Below, piece after piece: positions 1-6,663 of a DNA stretch of 8,872 nucleotides; position 1 is the first letter of the stretch; every line of letters starts with the position of its first letter. A program made the translations under genes and the position numbers. The DNA lies in NCBI GenBank assembly GCA_903932885.1, contig CAIZHT010000184.1, positions 1-8,872 of the forward strand. The letters are read 5' to 3'. The stretch comes from an uncultured Actinomycetes bacterium (GTDB lineage Bacteria > Actinomycetota > Actinomycetes > Nanopelagicales > Nanopelagicaceae). The notes beneath the pieces were generated by a model that saw nothing but the letters and a program-made list of their open reading frames with translations, ran no database searches and had not been told where the DNA came from.

Positions 1-197
1 AGAGGATCAGTTGTAAATAAAGATGCATCTATTCCGTTGCGTGATCCACCACTGCGCACTGCAATCTTCTTGAGTTCAAGAGGTGCACTAGAACGTGTGG
101 AAAGTTCAGGAATATCTGAGAGCAAAAGGCGCGCAACTTCAGCACCGACTGTGCCGCAACCGAGCATGCCGATTGTGATTTTTTTGATTGCGCTCAT
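1..197 (-). CDS. hom: Homoserine dehydrogenase, N-terminal part (cut by window edge)
   Basis: Homoserine dehydrogenase reduces aspartate semialdehyde to homoserine in the cytoplasm, the branch point towards threonine and methionine. My reverse-strand translation gives 65 complete codons from an ATG at 197. Residues 7-18 (ITIGMLGCGTVG) form the nucleotide-binding Rossmann glycine loop typical of this enzyme, and ELKKIAVRSG at residues 41-50 fits the second strand seen in the family. The rest of the catalytic domain and any ACT domain lie outside the window. It follows lysA by 33 bases on the same strand, which matches the actinobacterial argS-lysA-hom order and suggests one operon serving aspartate-family amino acids. 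The upstream Shine-Dalgarno is weak (AAAGAA), so translation may depend partly on coupling to lysA. Identity is confident; the start is fairly confident. Confidence 0.92.
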   Translation of the reverse strand, partial: MSAIKKITIGMLGCGTVGAEVARLLLSDIPELSTRSSAPLELKKIAVRSGGSRNGIDASLFTTDP

Positions 198-230
198 GGG
201 GTGATTCTTTCACACCTGGTGCATTCGGCG

Positions 231-1553
231 TTAAATATCGAGATTGAGGAGATCGGCTTCAGTCTCTCTGCGCAGAATCACACGTGCTTTTCCATCTTTT
301 ACTGCAATTACTGGTGGCCGTGGAATGTGGTTGTAATTACTGGCCATGCTGCGCCCATATGCCCCTGTTGCAGGGACAGCTAACAAATCCCCAGGTGCGA
401 TATCACTTGGTAATTCGATATCACGAATAACAATGTCGCCGGTTTCACAATGCTTACCAACTAATCGAGAATCAACTAATGGTGCACTCGAAGATCTATT
501 TGCAAGTGATGTTGTGTATTTTGCGCCATAAAGTGATGGGCGAATGTTGTCACTCATTCCCCCGTCAACAGAAATGTAGCGACGAATCTTTCCTGATTCC
601 AACGTGACATCTTTAACGGTTCCTACTTCGTATAACGTAAACATTGTTGGCCCAACAATTGCGCGACCAGGTTCAATCGAAACCTTAGGAATATCCAACT
701 TTGCGCTTTCGCAAGCATTCTTGACTTGGGCATAAAGGGCAGGTAGAACTTCACTTGCCTCCAGTTCTACATCACCAGGTAAATATGCAATTCCATATCC
801 CCCACCAAGATCGAGCTCGGGAAGTTGGGCAGAAAACTCGTCGCGGAATTTTGCTAATAATCCAATAAGTCGATCAGCGGCAATTTCAAAAGAATCCATA
901 TTCAATATCTGCGAACCAATATGAGAATGGAAACCACGCAATTCAAGTTCTGGATATTTACGCACCTCAAGAATTGCATTCCATGCCGCACCGCTTGCAA
1001 TAGAGAAACCAAATTTCACATCTTCGTGGGCAGTAGCAATTGATTCGTGAGTGTGTGCCTCAATGCCGGGAGTAAGGCGAAGAAGAACACGTTGCGACTT
1101 GCCTAACTTACGAGCAGCTGCGGCAACTCTTTCAATTTCAAAGAGTGAATCCATAACAATGGTGCCTACGCCAGCAGCGACTGCGCGCTCGATTTCAGAG
1201 ACAGATTTATTGTTTCCATGAACTTCAATCTTTTGTGGATCAATTCCGCCCGCTAATGCCACAGCGAGTTCGCCGCCAGTGCAAACATCTATACCAATTC
1301 CACAATCGGCAATCCAGCGAGCTACTTCAACACTGATGAAAGCCTTTGCTGCATAGTAAACATTTCCTGCATTGCCACCAAAGGATTGATTGAGCGCTTT
1401 GTTCCATCCCATTGCACGCGCACGGAAATCATCTTCATCAATAAAAAATGCTGGTGTTGCAAAGTCTTTAGCAAGAGTGTGTGCAGAAATTCCAGAGATA
1501 TGAAGTACTCCATTATTGAATGAAACACCTGCAGGCCACAGTGATGTACTCAT
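231..1553 (-). CDS. lysA: Diaminopimelate decarboxylase
   Basis: A PLP-dependent fold-type III decarboxylase that converts meso-diaminopimelate to L-lysine, the last step of lysine synthesis, in the cytoplasm. The 440 residues match the usual actinobacterial length. Visible motifs are the PLP lysine in YYAAKAF (K70), HSHIGSQI (209-216) in the barrel, the phosphate-binding GGGYG (250-254), EPGR (294-297), the catalytic Cys-Glu in GKHCETGD (C369, E370), and the Tyr of ATGAYGR (Y399). All expected active-site elements are present, so it should be active. The ATG at 1553 has a good Shine-Dalgarno, GGAGAGG, eight bases upstream and inside the end of argS. Only two bases separate it from the argS stop, so the two are very likely co-transcribed and translationally coupled. 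hom follows on the same strand. Confidence 0.97.
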   Translation of the reverse strand: MSTSLWPAGVSFNNGVLHISGISAHTLAKDFATPAFFIDEDDFRARAMGWNKALNQSFGGNAGNVYYAAKAFISVEVARWIADCGIGIDVCTGGELAVALAGGIDPQKIEVHGNNKSVSEIERAVAAGVGTIVMDSLFEIERVAAAARKLGKSQRVLLRLTPGIEAHTHESIATAHEDVKFGFSIASGAAWNAILEVRKYPELELRGFHSHIGSQILNMDSFEIAADRLIGLLAKFRDEFSAQLPELDLGGGYGIAYLPGDVELEASEVLPALYAQVKNACESAKLDIPKVSIEPGRAIVGPTMFTLYEVGTVKDVTLESGKIRRYISVDGGMSDNIRPSLYGAKYTTSLANRSSSAPLVDSRLVGKHCETGDIVIRDIELPSDIAPGDLLAVPATGAYGRSMASNYNHIPRPPVIAVKDGKARVILRRETEADLLNLDI

Positions 1554-1555
1554 GT

Positions 1556-3220
1556 TTACATCCTCTCCGGTGCGCCAACGCCTAATAATGCAAGACCATT
1601 CTTTACTACTTGCTTGGTCGCCATGCAGAGTAAAGCGCGCGCGGTATGAATAGGTGCTATTGCCTCATCACCCAACGGCAATACGCGGCAGTCGGAGTAA
1701 AAGCCGTGATACACGCCTGCTAATTCTTCGAGATACCTAGCCACGCGATGTGGTTCACGAAGCTCGGCAGCGCCTTCAACTATTCGTGGGAAATCGGCCA
1801 GAGTTGCAATCAATTCATTCTCGCGATCATGGATGAGTAATGCCGGATCGAAATCCTTGGCATTCATGGAAATTTTCAACTCTTCGCAATTGCGCAAAAC
1901 TCCAGCAATTCGAGCATGGGCATATTGAACGTAATAAACAGGATTCTCATTTGTATTCCTTGTAAGAATATCCAAATCCATGACCATTGGAGTTTCTACT
2001 GGGTAGCGAATAAGTGTGTAACGAGCAGCATCTACACCAACTTTTTCTACTAATTCTTCCAAAGTAATAATGGTGCCTGCACGCTTAGAGAGTTTTACCT
2101 CTTCGCCACCTTCCATGATTTTAACCAACTGACCGATGAGAACATGGATGTTGTATTCAGGATCATCGCCTGCGCATGCAGCAATAGCTTTAAGGCGTCC
2201 TACATAACCATGATGATCAGCACCAAGCATGTAGATGCAAATATCAAAGCCGCGTTCGCGCTTATTGATGTAATAGGCAGTATCTGATGAGAAGTATGTG
2301 AGGGAGCCATCGCTTTTTGTTAGCACGCGATCTTTATCGTCACCAAAATCAGTAGTGCGAAGCCAGGTTGCATTCTCAAGTTCAAAGACATGACCCTGTT
2401 TACGCAAAACATCCATACCATGTTCAACCGAACCTGCATCATGGAGCGAGCGCTCTGAAAACCAAGTATCAAAGTGTGTTCCAAAAAAATCAAGAACTTT
2501 TTTCTGTTGACTCAGTTGAAGTTGATATCCGCGTTCACGAAATTCAATGAGGCGTCCTGGCTCTGGCAATTCCTTTATCCCAGCATTTGCTGCGACGACT
2601 TCTTGCGCAAGGTCGAGAATGTAATTTCCTTGATACCCGTCTTCAGGAATTGGTTTGCCCAAAGCGGCGGCCTCAAGTGAAGCCCCAAAGAGATCCATTT
2701 GATTTCCACGGTCATTGATGTAGAACTCTCGTGACACATCAGCCCCCGCCGCGCTGAGTACTCGGCCGAGTGCATCACCGACAGCAGCCCAACGCGTATG
2801 CCCTAAGTGCAATGGACCCGTTGGATTTGCACTAATAAATTCGAGGTTAATGCGAACTCCTGCAAGTGAGTTGCCCTGTCCGTATGTGGCACCACTTTCA
2901 ATTATCGATGAAACTAAATTCGCTTGGCTTGCCCTATTCAATGTGAAGTTGAGAAAGCCAGGACCGGCGATATCTACTGCAGATATAAGAGGTGTGGTGC
3001 CTATGAGTCTTTGAAGAATGAGTGCGACATCTCGAGGGTTTTTACCCGCGGCTTTGGCCAGCTGAAGAGCAATGGAAGTCGCGTAATCTCCATGGTCGCG
3101 ATTCTTCGGACGCTCCAGGGGGACCGTATCGGGCAGGCTCGCCTCGATCTCACCAGATGTGATTGCACGCGAGATAGCTTCGGTTATTACGCGTGATAAC
3201 TCATCAATCTGCGAAGGCAT
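1556..3220 (-). CDS. argS: Arginyl-tRNA synthetase
   Basis: A class I aminoacyl-tRNA synthetase that charges tRNA-Arg with arginine using ATP. The 554 residues are a normal length for the family. In order there is an N-terminal arginyl-tRNA synthetase-specific domain (about 1-110), the class I signature HLGH (138-141) within NPTGPLHLGHTRW, the catalytic Rossmann fold, the second ATP-binding loop KLSKR (376-380) in place of KMSKS, and an all-alpha DALR-type anticodon-binding domain over roughly the last 130 residues, beginning near YYVQYAHARI. It is the first visible gene of the minus-strand argS-lysA-hom cluster and is divergent from the xylose-transport operon. No convincing Shine-Dalgarno precedes the ATG at 3220, so the start is less certain than the identity; a leaderless or weakly led message is possible. 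No truncation is visible. Confidence 0.97.
   Translation of the reverse strand: MPSQIDELSRVITEAISRAITSGEIEASLPDTVPLERPKNRDHGDYATSIALQLAKAAGKNPRDVALILQRLIGTTPLISAVDIAGPGFLNFTLNRASQANLVSSIIESGATYGQGNSLAGVRINLEFISANPTGPLHLGHTRWAAVGDALGRVLSAAGADVSREFYINDRGNQMDLFGASLEAAALGKPIPEDGYQGNYILDLAQEVVAANAGIKELPEPGRLIEFRERGYQLQLSQQKKVLDFFGTHFDTWFSERSLHDAGSVEHGMDVLRKQGHVFELENATWLRTTDFGDDKDRVLTKSDGSLTYFSSDTAYYINKRERGFDICIYMLGADHHGYVGRLKAIAACAGDDPEYNIHVLIGQLVKIMEGGEEVKLSKRAGTIITLEELVEKVGVDAARYTLIRYPVETPMVMDLDILTRNTNENPVYYVQYAHARIAGVLRNCEELKISMNAKDFDPALLIHDRENELIATLADFPRIVEGAAELREPHRVARYLEELAGVYHGFYSDCRVLPLGDEAIAPIHTARALLCMATKQVVKNGLALLGVGAPERM
1562..1568 (-). promoter_or_regulatory. lysA ribosome binding site inside the argS 3' end
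   Basis: Read on the minus strand this is GGAGAGG, eight bases before the lysA ATG. It lies within the last codons of argS, so ribosomes finishing argS would end next to the lysA start, which supports translational coupling. Confidence 0.7.
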
Positions 3221-3257
3221 ACGCCCAAGGTTACCGTGAGCGTGGCAATAAACGTTA

Positions 3258-3270
3258 CCTAATTGTTAGG
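3258..3270. promoter_or_regulatory. CCTAA-N3-TTAGG dyad between argS and the xylose transporter
   Basis: An inverted repeat CCTAA-TTG-TTAGG with perfect 5-bp arms in the divergent intergenic region, 38 bases upstream of the argS start. A dyad with the same arms (CCTAA-CC-TTAGG) lies in the candidate xylA promoter at 7876-7887. It may be an operator for the xylose genes or for argS. Binding is inference, and the spacer differs by one base. Confidence 0.35.
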
Positions 3271-3322
3271 TTGCAAAGGGGGAAATCCCTAATTAAATAT
3301 TCTCTTTTGCGCGCTTCTGGCA

Positions 3323-3340
3323 TAACCTTCGCAATGGTTA
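3323..3340. repeat. TAACC-N8-GGTTA inverted repeat upstream of the binding-protein gene
   Basis: Perfect 5-bp arms, TAACC at 3323-3327 and GGTTA at 3336-3340, separated by eight bases. It lies 70-87 bases before the binding-protein start, a plausible place for a transcription factor site. No experimentally known motif is claimed. Confidence 0.3.
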
Positions 3341-3373
3341 CACCTTCCTTGTTTGGTCGGAAAAGATTCGGCC

Positions 3374-3379
3374 TAGGGT
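3374..3379 (+). promoter_or_regulatory. Candidate -10 element of the xylose transporter operon
   Basis: TAGGGT fits the actinobacterial TANNNT -10 pattern. A weak -35 (TTGTTT, 3349-3354) sits 19 bases upstream. Transcription would start near 3386, just before the 14-bp palindrome. The assignment is tentative because the spacer is long and the -35 poor. Confidence 0.3.
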
Positions 3380-3386
3380 GTTTTCC

Positions 3387-3400
3387 ACCTTTCGAAAGGT
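3387..3400. promoter_or_regulatory. Perfect 14-bp palindrome containing the binding-protein Shine-Dalgarno
   Basis: ACCTTTCGAAAGGT is its own reverse complement. Its right half supplies the Shine-Dalgarno GAAAGG (3394-3399), ten bases before the ATG at 3410. As DNA it could bind a dimeric regulator; as RNA it could fold into a short 5-bp hairpin with a TCGA loop that partly hides the ribosome site. The sequence is seen directly, while its role is inferred. Confidence 0.45.
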
Positions 3401-3409
3401 AATAAATAT

Positions 3410-4447
3410 ATGACAAAGCGCCATTTAGCGATTACTGCAGCATTTGCAGCTATCGCGATTGCACTTACTGGCTGCTCAAAGAGCGAAGAAGCCGGAAGCA
3501 CACGTGCTTGCATCATCCTTCCTGATGCAGAATCTTCACCACGTTGGGAGACTGGAGATCGTCCAGCACTTGATTCAGCACTTACAGGTGCAGGTTTCGA
3601 GACAGATATTCAAAATGCACAAGGTGATACAGCTAAGTACGCAACAATTGCTGAGCAAATGATGAGCAAGGGTTGCGGCGTGATGATTCTTGTTGATCAT
3701 CAAGGAGCAGCTGTACAGGTAACTGAGAAGGCAAAGGCAGCAGGTATTCCTGTTATTGCTTATGACCGTCCAATTGCAGGAGCTGACTACTACGTATCAT
3801 TCGATAACGAAACAGTTGGCGCACTAGAAGGACAATCAATTCTTGATGGCCTTGCAGCTAAGGGTATTGATCCAACAACAGCTCGCGTTATTTACGGACA
3901 AGGCGATCCATCTGATGGAAACGCAAAGATGTTCTATGACGGTGCTGTAGCAGTTCTTTCAGCAGCTGGTGTAAAGCCAGTATTTGAAATGGCTGGAACA
4001 TGGGATGGAGCAAAGGCTGGAACACTATTCGAGCAGGCTTACACAGCTGTTCAGGGTAAGGTCGATGCAGTTCTTGCACCAAACGATAACAACGCAGCAA
4101 ACATCATCACAATCTTGGACAAGAACAAGAAGACTGTTCCAGTTTCAGGACAAGATGCATCAGTAGCTGGTCTACAGAACGTATTGCTTGGCAAGCAGAC
4201 AGCAACTGTCTACAAGCCATTCACACTAGAAGCAACAGCTGCATCTGACTTGGCAATCGCACTCCTCAAGGGTGAGAAGCCAACAGCAGATAAGACTCTT
4301 GCTGATGGAACTCCTTACGTAGCTGTAACACCAGTACTCGTTGGCCCAGATCAGGTCAAGGATGTTGTTGCTGCAGGAGATGCAAAGGCTGAAGAAATTT
4401 GTACAGCAGCAGTCGCTGCAGCATGTACAAAGTACGGCGTTGCATAA
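3410..4447 (+). CDS. xylF: XylF-like D-xylose ABC transporter substrate-binding lipoprotein
   Basis: The sugar-capturing lipoprotein of an ABC importer, anchored outside the membrane. Residues 1-22 form a lipoprotein signal: basic MTKR, a hydrophobic core, then lipobox LTGC with the modified cysteine at C22. The mature part is a periplasmic-binding-protein type I fold (Peripla_BP_4 class). Segments resembling XylF include IPVIAYDRPI (113-122), VSFDNETVG (129-137), GDPSDGNAKMF (165-175), APNDNNAANI (223-232) and VPVSGQDASVAGLQ (243-256) followed by TVYKPF (266-271). The acidic, Asn and aromatic residues in these segments line the sugar pocket in relatives. All 22 lysine codons are AAG, unlike neighbouring genes, which suggests very high expression. 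A strong terminator follows, separating it from the ATPase and permease. Xylose is the best guess given convergent xylA; another pentose or ribose-type sugar is possible. Confidence 0.9.
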   Translation: MTKRHLAITAAFAAIAIALTGCSKSEEAGSTRACIILPDAESSPRWETGDRPALDSALTGAGFETDIQNAQGDTAKYATIAEQMMSKGCGVMILVDHQGAAVQVTEKAKAAGIPVIAYDRPIAGADYYVSFDNETVGALEGQSILDGLAAKGIDPTTARVIYGQGDPSDGNAKMFYDGAVAVLSAAGVKPVFEMAGTWDGAKAGTLFEQAYTAVQGKVDAVLAPNDNNAANIITILDKNKKTVPVSGQDASVAGLQNVLLGKQTATVYKPFTLEATAASDLAIALLKGEKPTADKTLADGTPYVAVTPVLVGPDQVKDVVAAGDAKAEEICTAAVAAACTKYGVA

Positions 4448-4462
4448 TATAAATGCGTGAAT

Positions 4463-4501
4463 AAACCTTTGCGCCGGCCATCTGGTCGGCGCAAAGGTTT
4501 T
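4463..4501 (+). terminator. Intra-operon Rho-independent terminator after the binding-protein gene
   Basis: A 17-bp stem (4463-4479 with 4484-4500) containing one G-U wobble, closed by an ATCT loop and followed by a short T run. It lies 16 bases after the binding-protein stop and before the ATPase gene. It probably limits read-through so that the binding protein is made in excess over the membrane components, a common arrangement in sugar ABC operons. Confidence 0.85.
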
Positions 4502-4544
4502 CGCAATTTTCCCCATGGTTTGAAAAACGAGATATTTGTTCGTG

Positions 4545-4586
4545 AATTAGTAGTGACATATGTAGGAAATGTAATTAGTAGGAAAT
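4545..4586. repeat. Short interleaved direct repeats upstream of the ATPase gene
   Basis: AATTAGTAG occurs at 4545-4553 and 4573-4581, and GTAGGAAAT occurs at 4562-4570 and 4578-4586. The repeats sit 21-62 bases before the ATPase ATG, between the internal terminator and the start. They may be a protein-binding site or leftovers of a local duplication; no promoter was recognised with confidence here. Confidence 0.4.
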
Positions 4587-4606
4587 AACTCCGAGAGAGG
4601 AACTCC

Positions 4607-5353
4607 ATGGACACACCCGTCATCGAACTCCAGAATGTAATAAAGAGTTTTGGACCAGTAGATGTATTGCAAGGAATCAATTTTAAAGCGTATGCAGGTC
4701 GAGTAACTGCTCTCGTTGGAGATAATGGCGCAGGAAAATCAACGTTGATTAAGGGCCTTGCTGGAGTTCAATCTTACGACTCTGGTGTTGTTAAGTTTGA
4801 AGGAAATGAAGTTCATCTCAATAGTGCGCGCCAAGCTGCTGCACTTGGGATTGAAGTTGTTTATCAAGATCTCGCCTTGTGTGAAAACCTCGACATTGTG
4901 CAGAACATGTTTCTTGGTCGCGAAGAGATGAATGGCTTGACACTTGATGAGACAAATATGGAGTACGAAGCAACTCAAACTCTTGCCGGTCTAAAAATTC
5001 GTACTGTGAAATCAGTACGTCAAAAGGTTGCCTCCCTATCTGGTGGACAGCGCCAGACGGTAGCAATTGCACGTTCTGTACTTCGTAAAGCCAAACTTGT
5101 CATTCTTGATGAGCCAACCGCAGCGCTCGGCGTTGCACAGACTGAACAAGTTCTCAATCTTGTTCGTCGCCTAGCCGACTCTGGTGTTGCAGTAATTATC
5201 ATCAGTCACAACCTGCAGGATGTTTTCAAGGTTTGCGATGACATCAGCGTTTTGTATTTAGGAAAAATGGTTGCCCACCTCAAGGCCACAGAGACAAATC
5301 ACCTTGATGTAGTTGGTTACATCACCGGAACCAAGAGCATGGAGCAGGCGTAA
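4607..5353 (+). CDS. Sugar ABC transporter ATP-binding protein (single domain)
   Basis: The cytoplasmic ATPase that powers the sugar importer. All nucleotide-binding elements are visible: Walker A GDNGAGKST (38-46), Q-loop glutamine Q87 in VYQDL, ABC signature LSGGQ (144-148), Walker B LVILDE (164-169) with catalytic E169, and H-loop H201. At 248 residues it holds one ATPase domain only, whereas classical XylG/RbsA proteins hold two fused in about 500 residues, so it must act as a homodimer like FrcA-type ATPases. The ATG at 4607 follows a purine-rich GAGAGG Shine-Dalgarno at 4595-4600. The permease begins two bases after its stop. Lysine codons are mixed AAA/AAG, unlike the upstream binding-protein gene, consistent with lower expression beyond the internal terminator. 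Confidence 0.92.
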   Translation: MDTPVIELQNVIKSFGPVDVLQGINFKAYAGRVTALVGDNGAGKSTLIKGLAGVQSYDSGVVKFEGNEVHLNSARQAAALGIEVVYQDLALCENLDIVQNMFLGREEMNGLTLDETNMEYEATQTLAGLKIRTVKSVRQKVASLSGGQRQTVAIARSVLRKAKLVILDEPTAALGVAQTEQVLNLVRRLADSGVAVIIISHNLQDVFKVCDDISVLYLGKMVAHLKATETNHLDVVGYITGTKSMEQA

Positions 5354-5355
5354 CT

Positions 5356-6591
5356 ATGAGTACAACTACTACAACCACAATTAGCTCCGGCCACGAAGGC
5401 ACAATCCGCGATCAAGTAAAGAACTACTTTGTTCGCGTAAAAAGTGGCGAGATGGGTGCTTTGCCATCTGTCATCTCACTTATTTTTCTTACTGGGCTAT
5501 TTGCAAGTTTGAATCCCTACTTCCTCACAAAGCTCAACTTTGCAAACCTTTTGGTGCAATCAGCAACGCTCATGATGCTTTCGATGGCACTTGTTTTTGT
5601 AATTTTGATTGCTGAAATTGATCTCTCTGCTGGTGTTACCTCGGGACTTTCAATGGCCTTCTTTATTATTCTCACCAATAAGGCGGGCTGGGATTGGCGT
5701 GTATCAATTCTGGCTGGCTTCGTTGTCGGTTTCTTAGTCGGCTCCTTTATCGGTTTCTTCGTTGCAAAAGTTGGTGTTCCATCTTTCGTTGTAACGCTGG
5801 GTCTGTTCCTGGGATTCCAAGGTTTGCAACTAGCGCTCCTTGGCGATGGCGGTATCTACCGCGTTGAAGTACCAGAGCTCAAAGCAATCATGAATGACAA
5901 CATGCCTGCGTGGGCTGGTTGGTTGATGCTCAGTATTTTCTTGACACTGACATTACTTATAAATTTCTATGATCGCATGCGTCGCAAGAAATCTAATTTA
6001 CCTAATAGACCAATCGTTCTTCTCTTCATCAAGCTTGGAGTAATGGGTGGACTTGGTGCCGGATGCGTTGCAATTTTGAATGTGAATCGCAGTCTTTCTT
6101 CTGTTGCAATTGGTGGCGTTCCAATTGTTATGCCATTTGCAATAACAATTCTTTTCGTTGGTACTTTGATTCTCGATCGCACACGCTTTGGTCGCCACCT
6201 CTATGCAGTAGGTGGAAATCCAGAAGCTGCTCGTCGTGCTGGTATCAAGGTTGCAAAGATTCGTATGTCTGCATTTATTATCTGTTCAATGCTCGCTGTT
6301 GTTGCAGGTATTTTCAATGCAAGTCGAATTGGCGCAGTAGAGGCAACGGCTGGTAAATCAATGGTTCTATCTGGCGTCGCAGCCGCTGTTGTGGGTGGAG
6401 TTAGCCTCTTCGGTGGACGTGGTCGTTTAGCTCACGCAGCTGTTGGCGCTGTTGTTATTTCAATTATCGATAATGGTCTTGGTCTACTTGGACTTCCAGC
6501 AGGTATCAACTTCCTTGTAACCGGTGGAGTACTTATCCTCGCTGCAACAGTGGATGCAGTATCCCGCAAGCGCGCAGGAGCAACTAAGTAG
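5356..6591 (+). CDS. xylH: XylH-like sugar ABC transporter permease
   Basis: The membrane channel of the xylose-type importer, BPD_transp_2 family. The 411 residues contain about ten to twelve hydrophobic segments (roughly 36-53, 66-86, 94-107, 116-137, 142-162, 186-204, 219-241, 253-273, 303-322, 335-353, 359-378 and 382-398). The cytoplasmic coupling loop GGNPEAARRAGI (286-297) and the GGVSLFGGRGR segment (347-357) are typical of ribose/xylose permeases. The length is nearer to XylH (about 390) than to RbsC (about 320), because of the extra central segment around 165-250. The N-terminus is a soluble tail beginning with a run of threonines. It starts two bases after the ATPase stop, with GGAG at 5341-5344 inside the ATPase end, so the two are probably translationally coupled. 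It presumably forms a homodimer with two copies of the ATPase. Confidence 0.92.
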   Translation: MSTTTTTTISSGHEGTIRDQVKNYFVRVKSGEMGALPSVISLIFLTGLFASLNPYFLTKLNFANLLVQSATLMMLSMALVFVILIAEIDLSAGVTSGLSMAFFIILTNKAGWDWRVSILAGFVVGFLVGSFIGFFVAKVGVPSFVVTLGLFLGFQGLQLALLGDGGIYRVEVPELKAIMNDNMPAWAGWLMLSIFLTLTLLINFYDRMRRKKSNLPNRPIVLLFIKLGVMGGLGAGCVAILNVNRSLSSVAIGGVPIVMPFAITILFVGTLILDRTRFGRHLYAVGGNPEAARRAGIKVAKIRMSAFIICSMLAVVAGIFNASRIGAVEATAGKSMVLSGVAAAVVGGVSLFGGRGRLAHAAVGAVVISIIDNGLGLLGLPAGINFLVTGGVLILAATVDAVSRKRAGATK

Positions 6592-6615
6592 CATCAAAAA
6601 AATAACTAGATAATA

Positions 6616-6651
6616 AAAAAATGGCCTAGAGAATTCTCTAGGCCATTTTTT
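6616..6651. terminator. Bidirectional terminator between permease and xylA
   Basis: A perfect 36-bp palindrome: a run of A, a GC-richer stem centred on GAATTC, then a run of T. Because both flanks are A/T runs, it works as a Rho-independent terminator in either direction. It would end the plus-strand transporter operon (stop at 6591) and the convergent xylA transcript (stop at 6664). Confidence 0.9.
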
Positions 6652-6663
6652 ATTTACTTCTAC

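Noticed and set aside
201..383. Plus-strand 60-residue frame near the left edge.
   Set aside because: It is antisense to the lysA 3' end, which is fully supported by motifs.
3193..3402. Plus-strand 69-residue frame across the argS-transporter gap.
   Set aside because: It overlaps the argS start and the candidate promoter, shows no family likeness and no ribosome site; the gap is better explained as a divergent regulatory region.
4226..4680. Minus-strand frames of 96 and 109 residues spanning the binding-protein end and the ATPase start.
   Set aside because: They run through a plus-strand terminator and two well-supported genes; the composition is Cys/Ser-rich shadow sequence with no domain.
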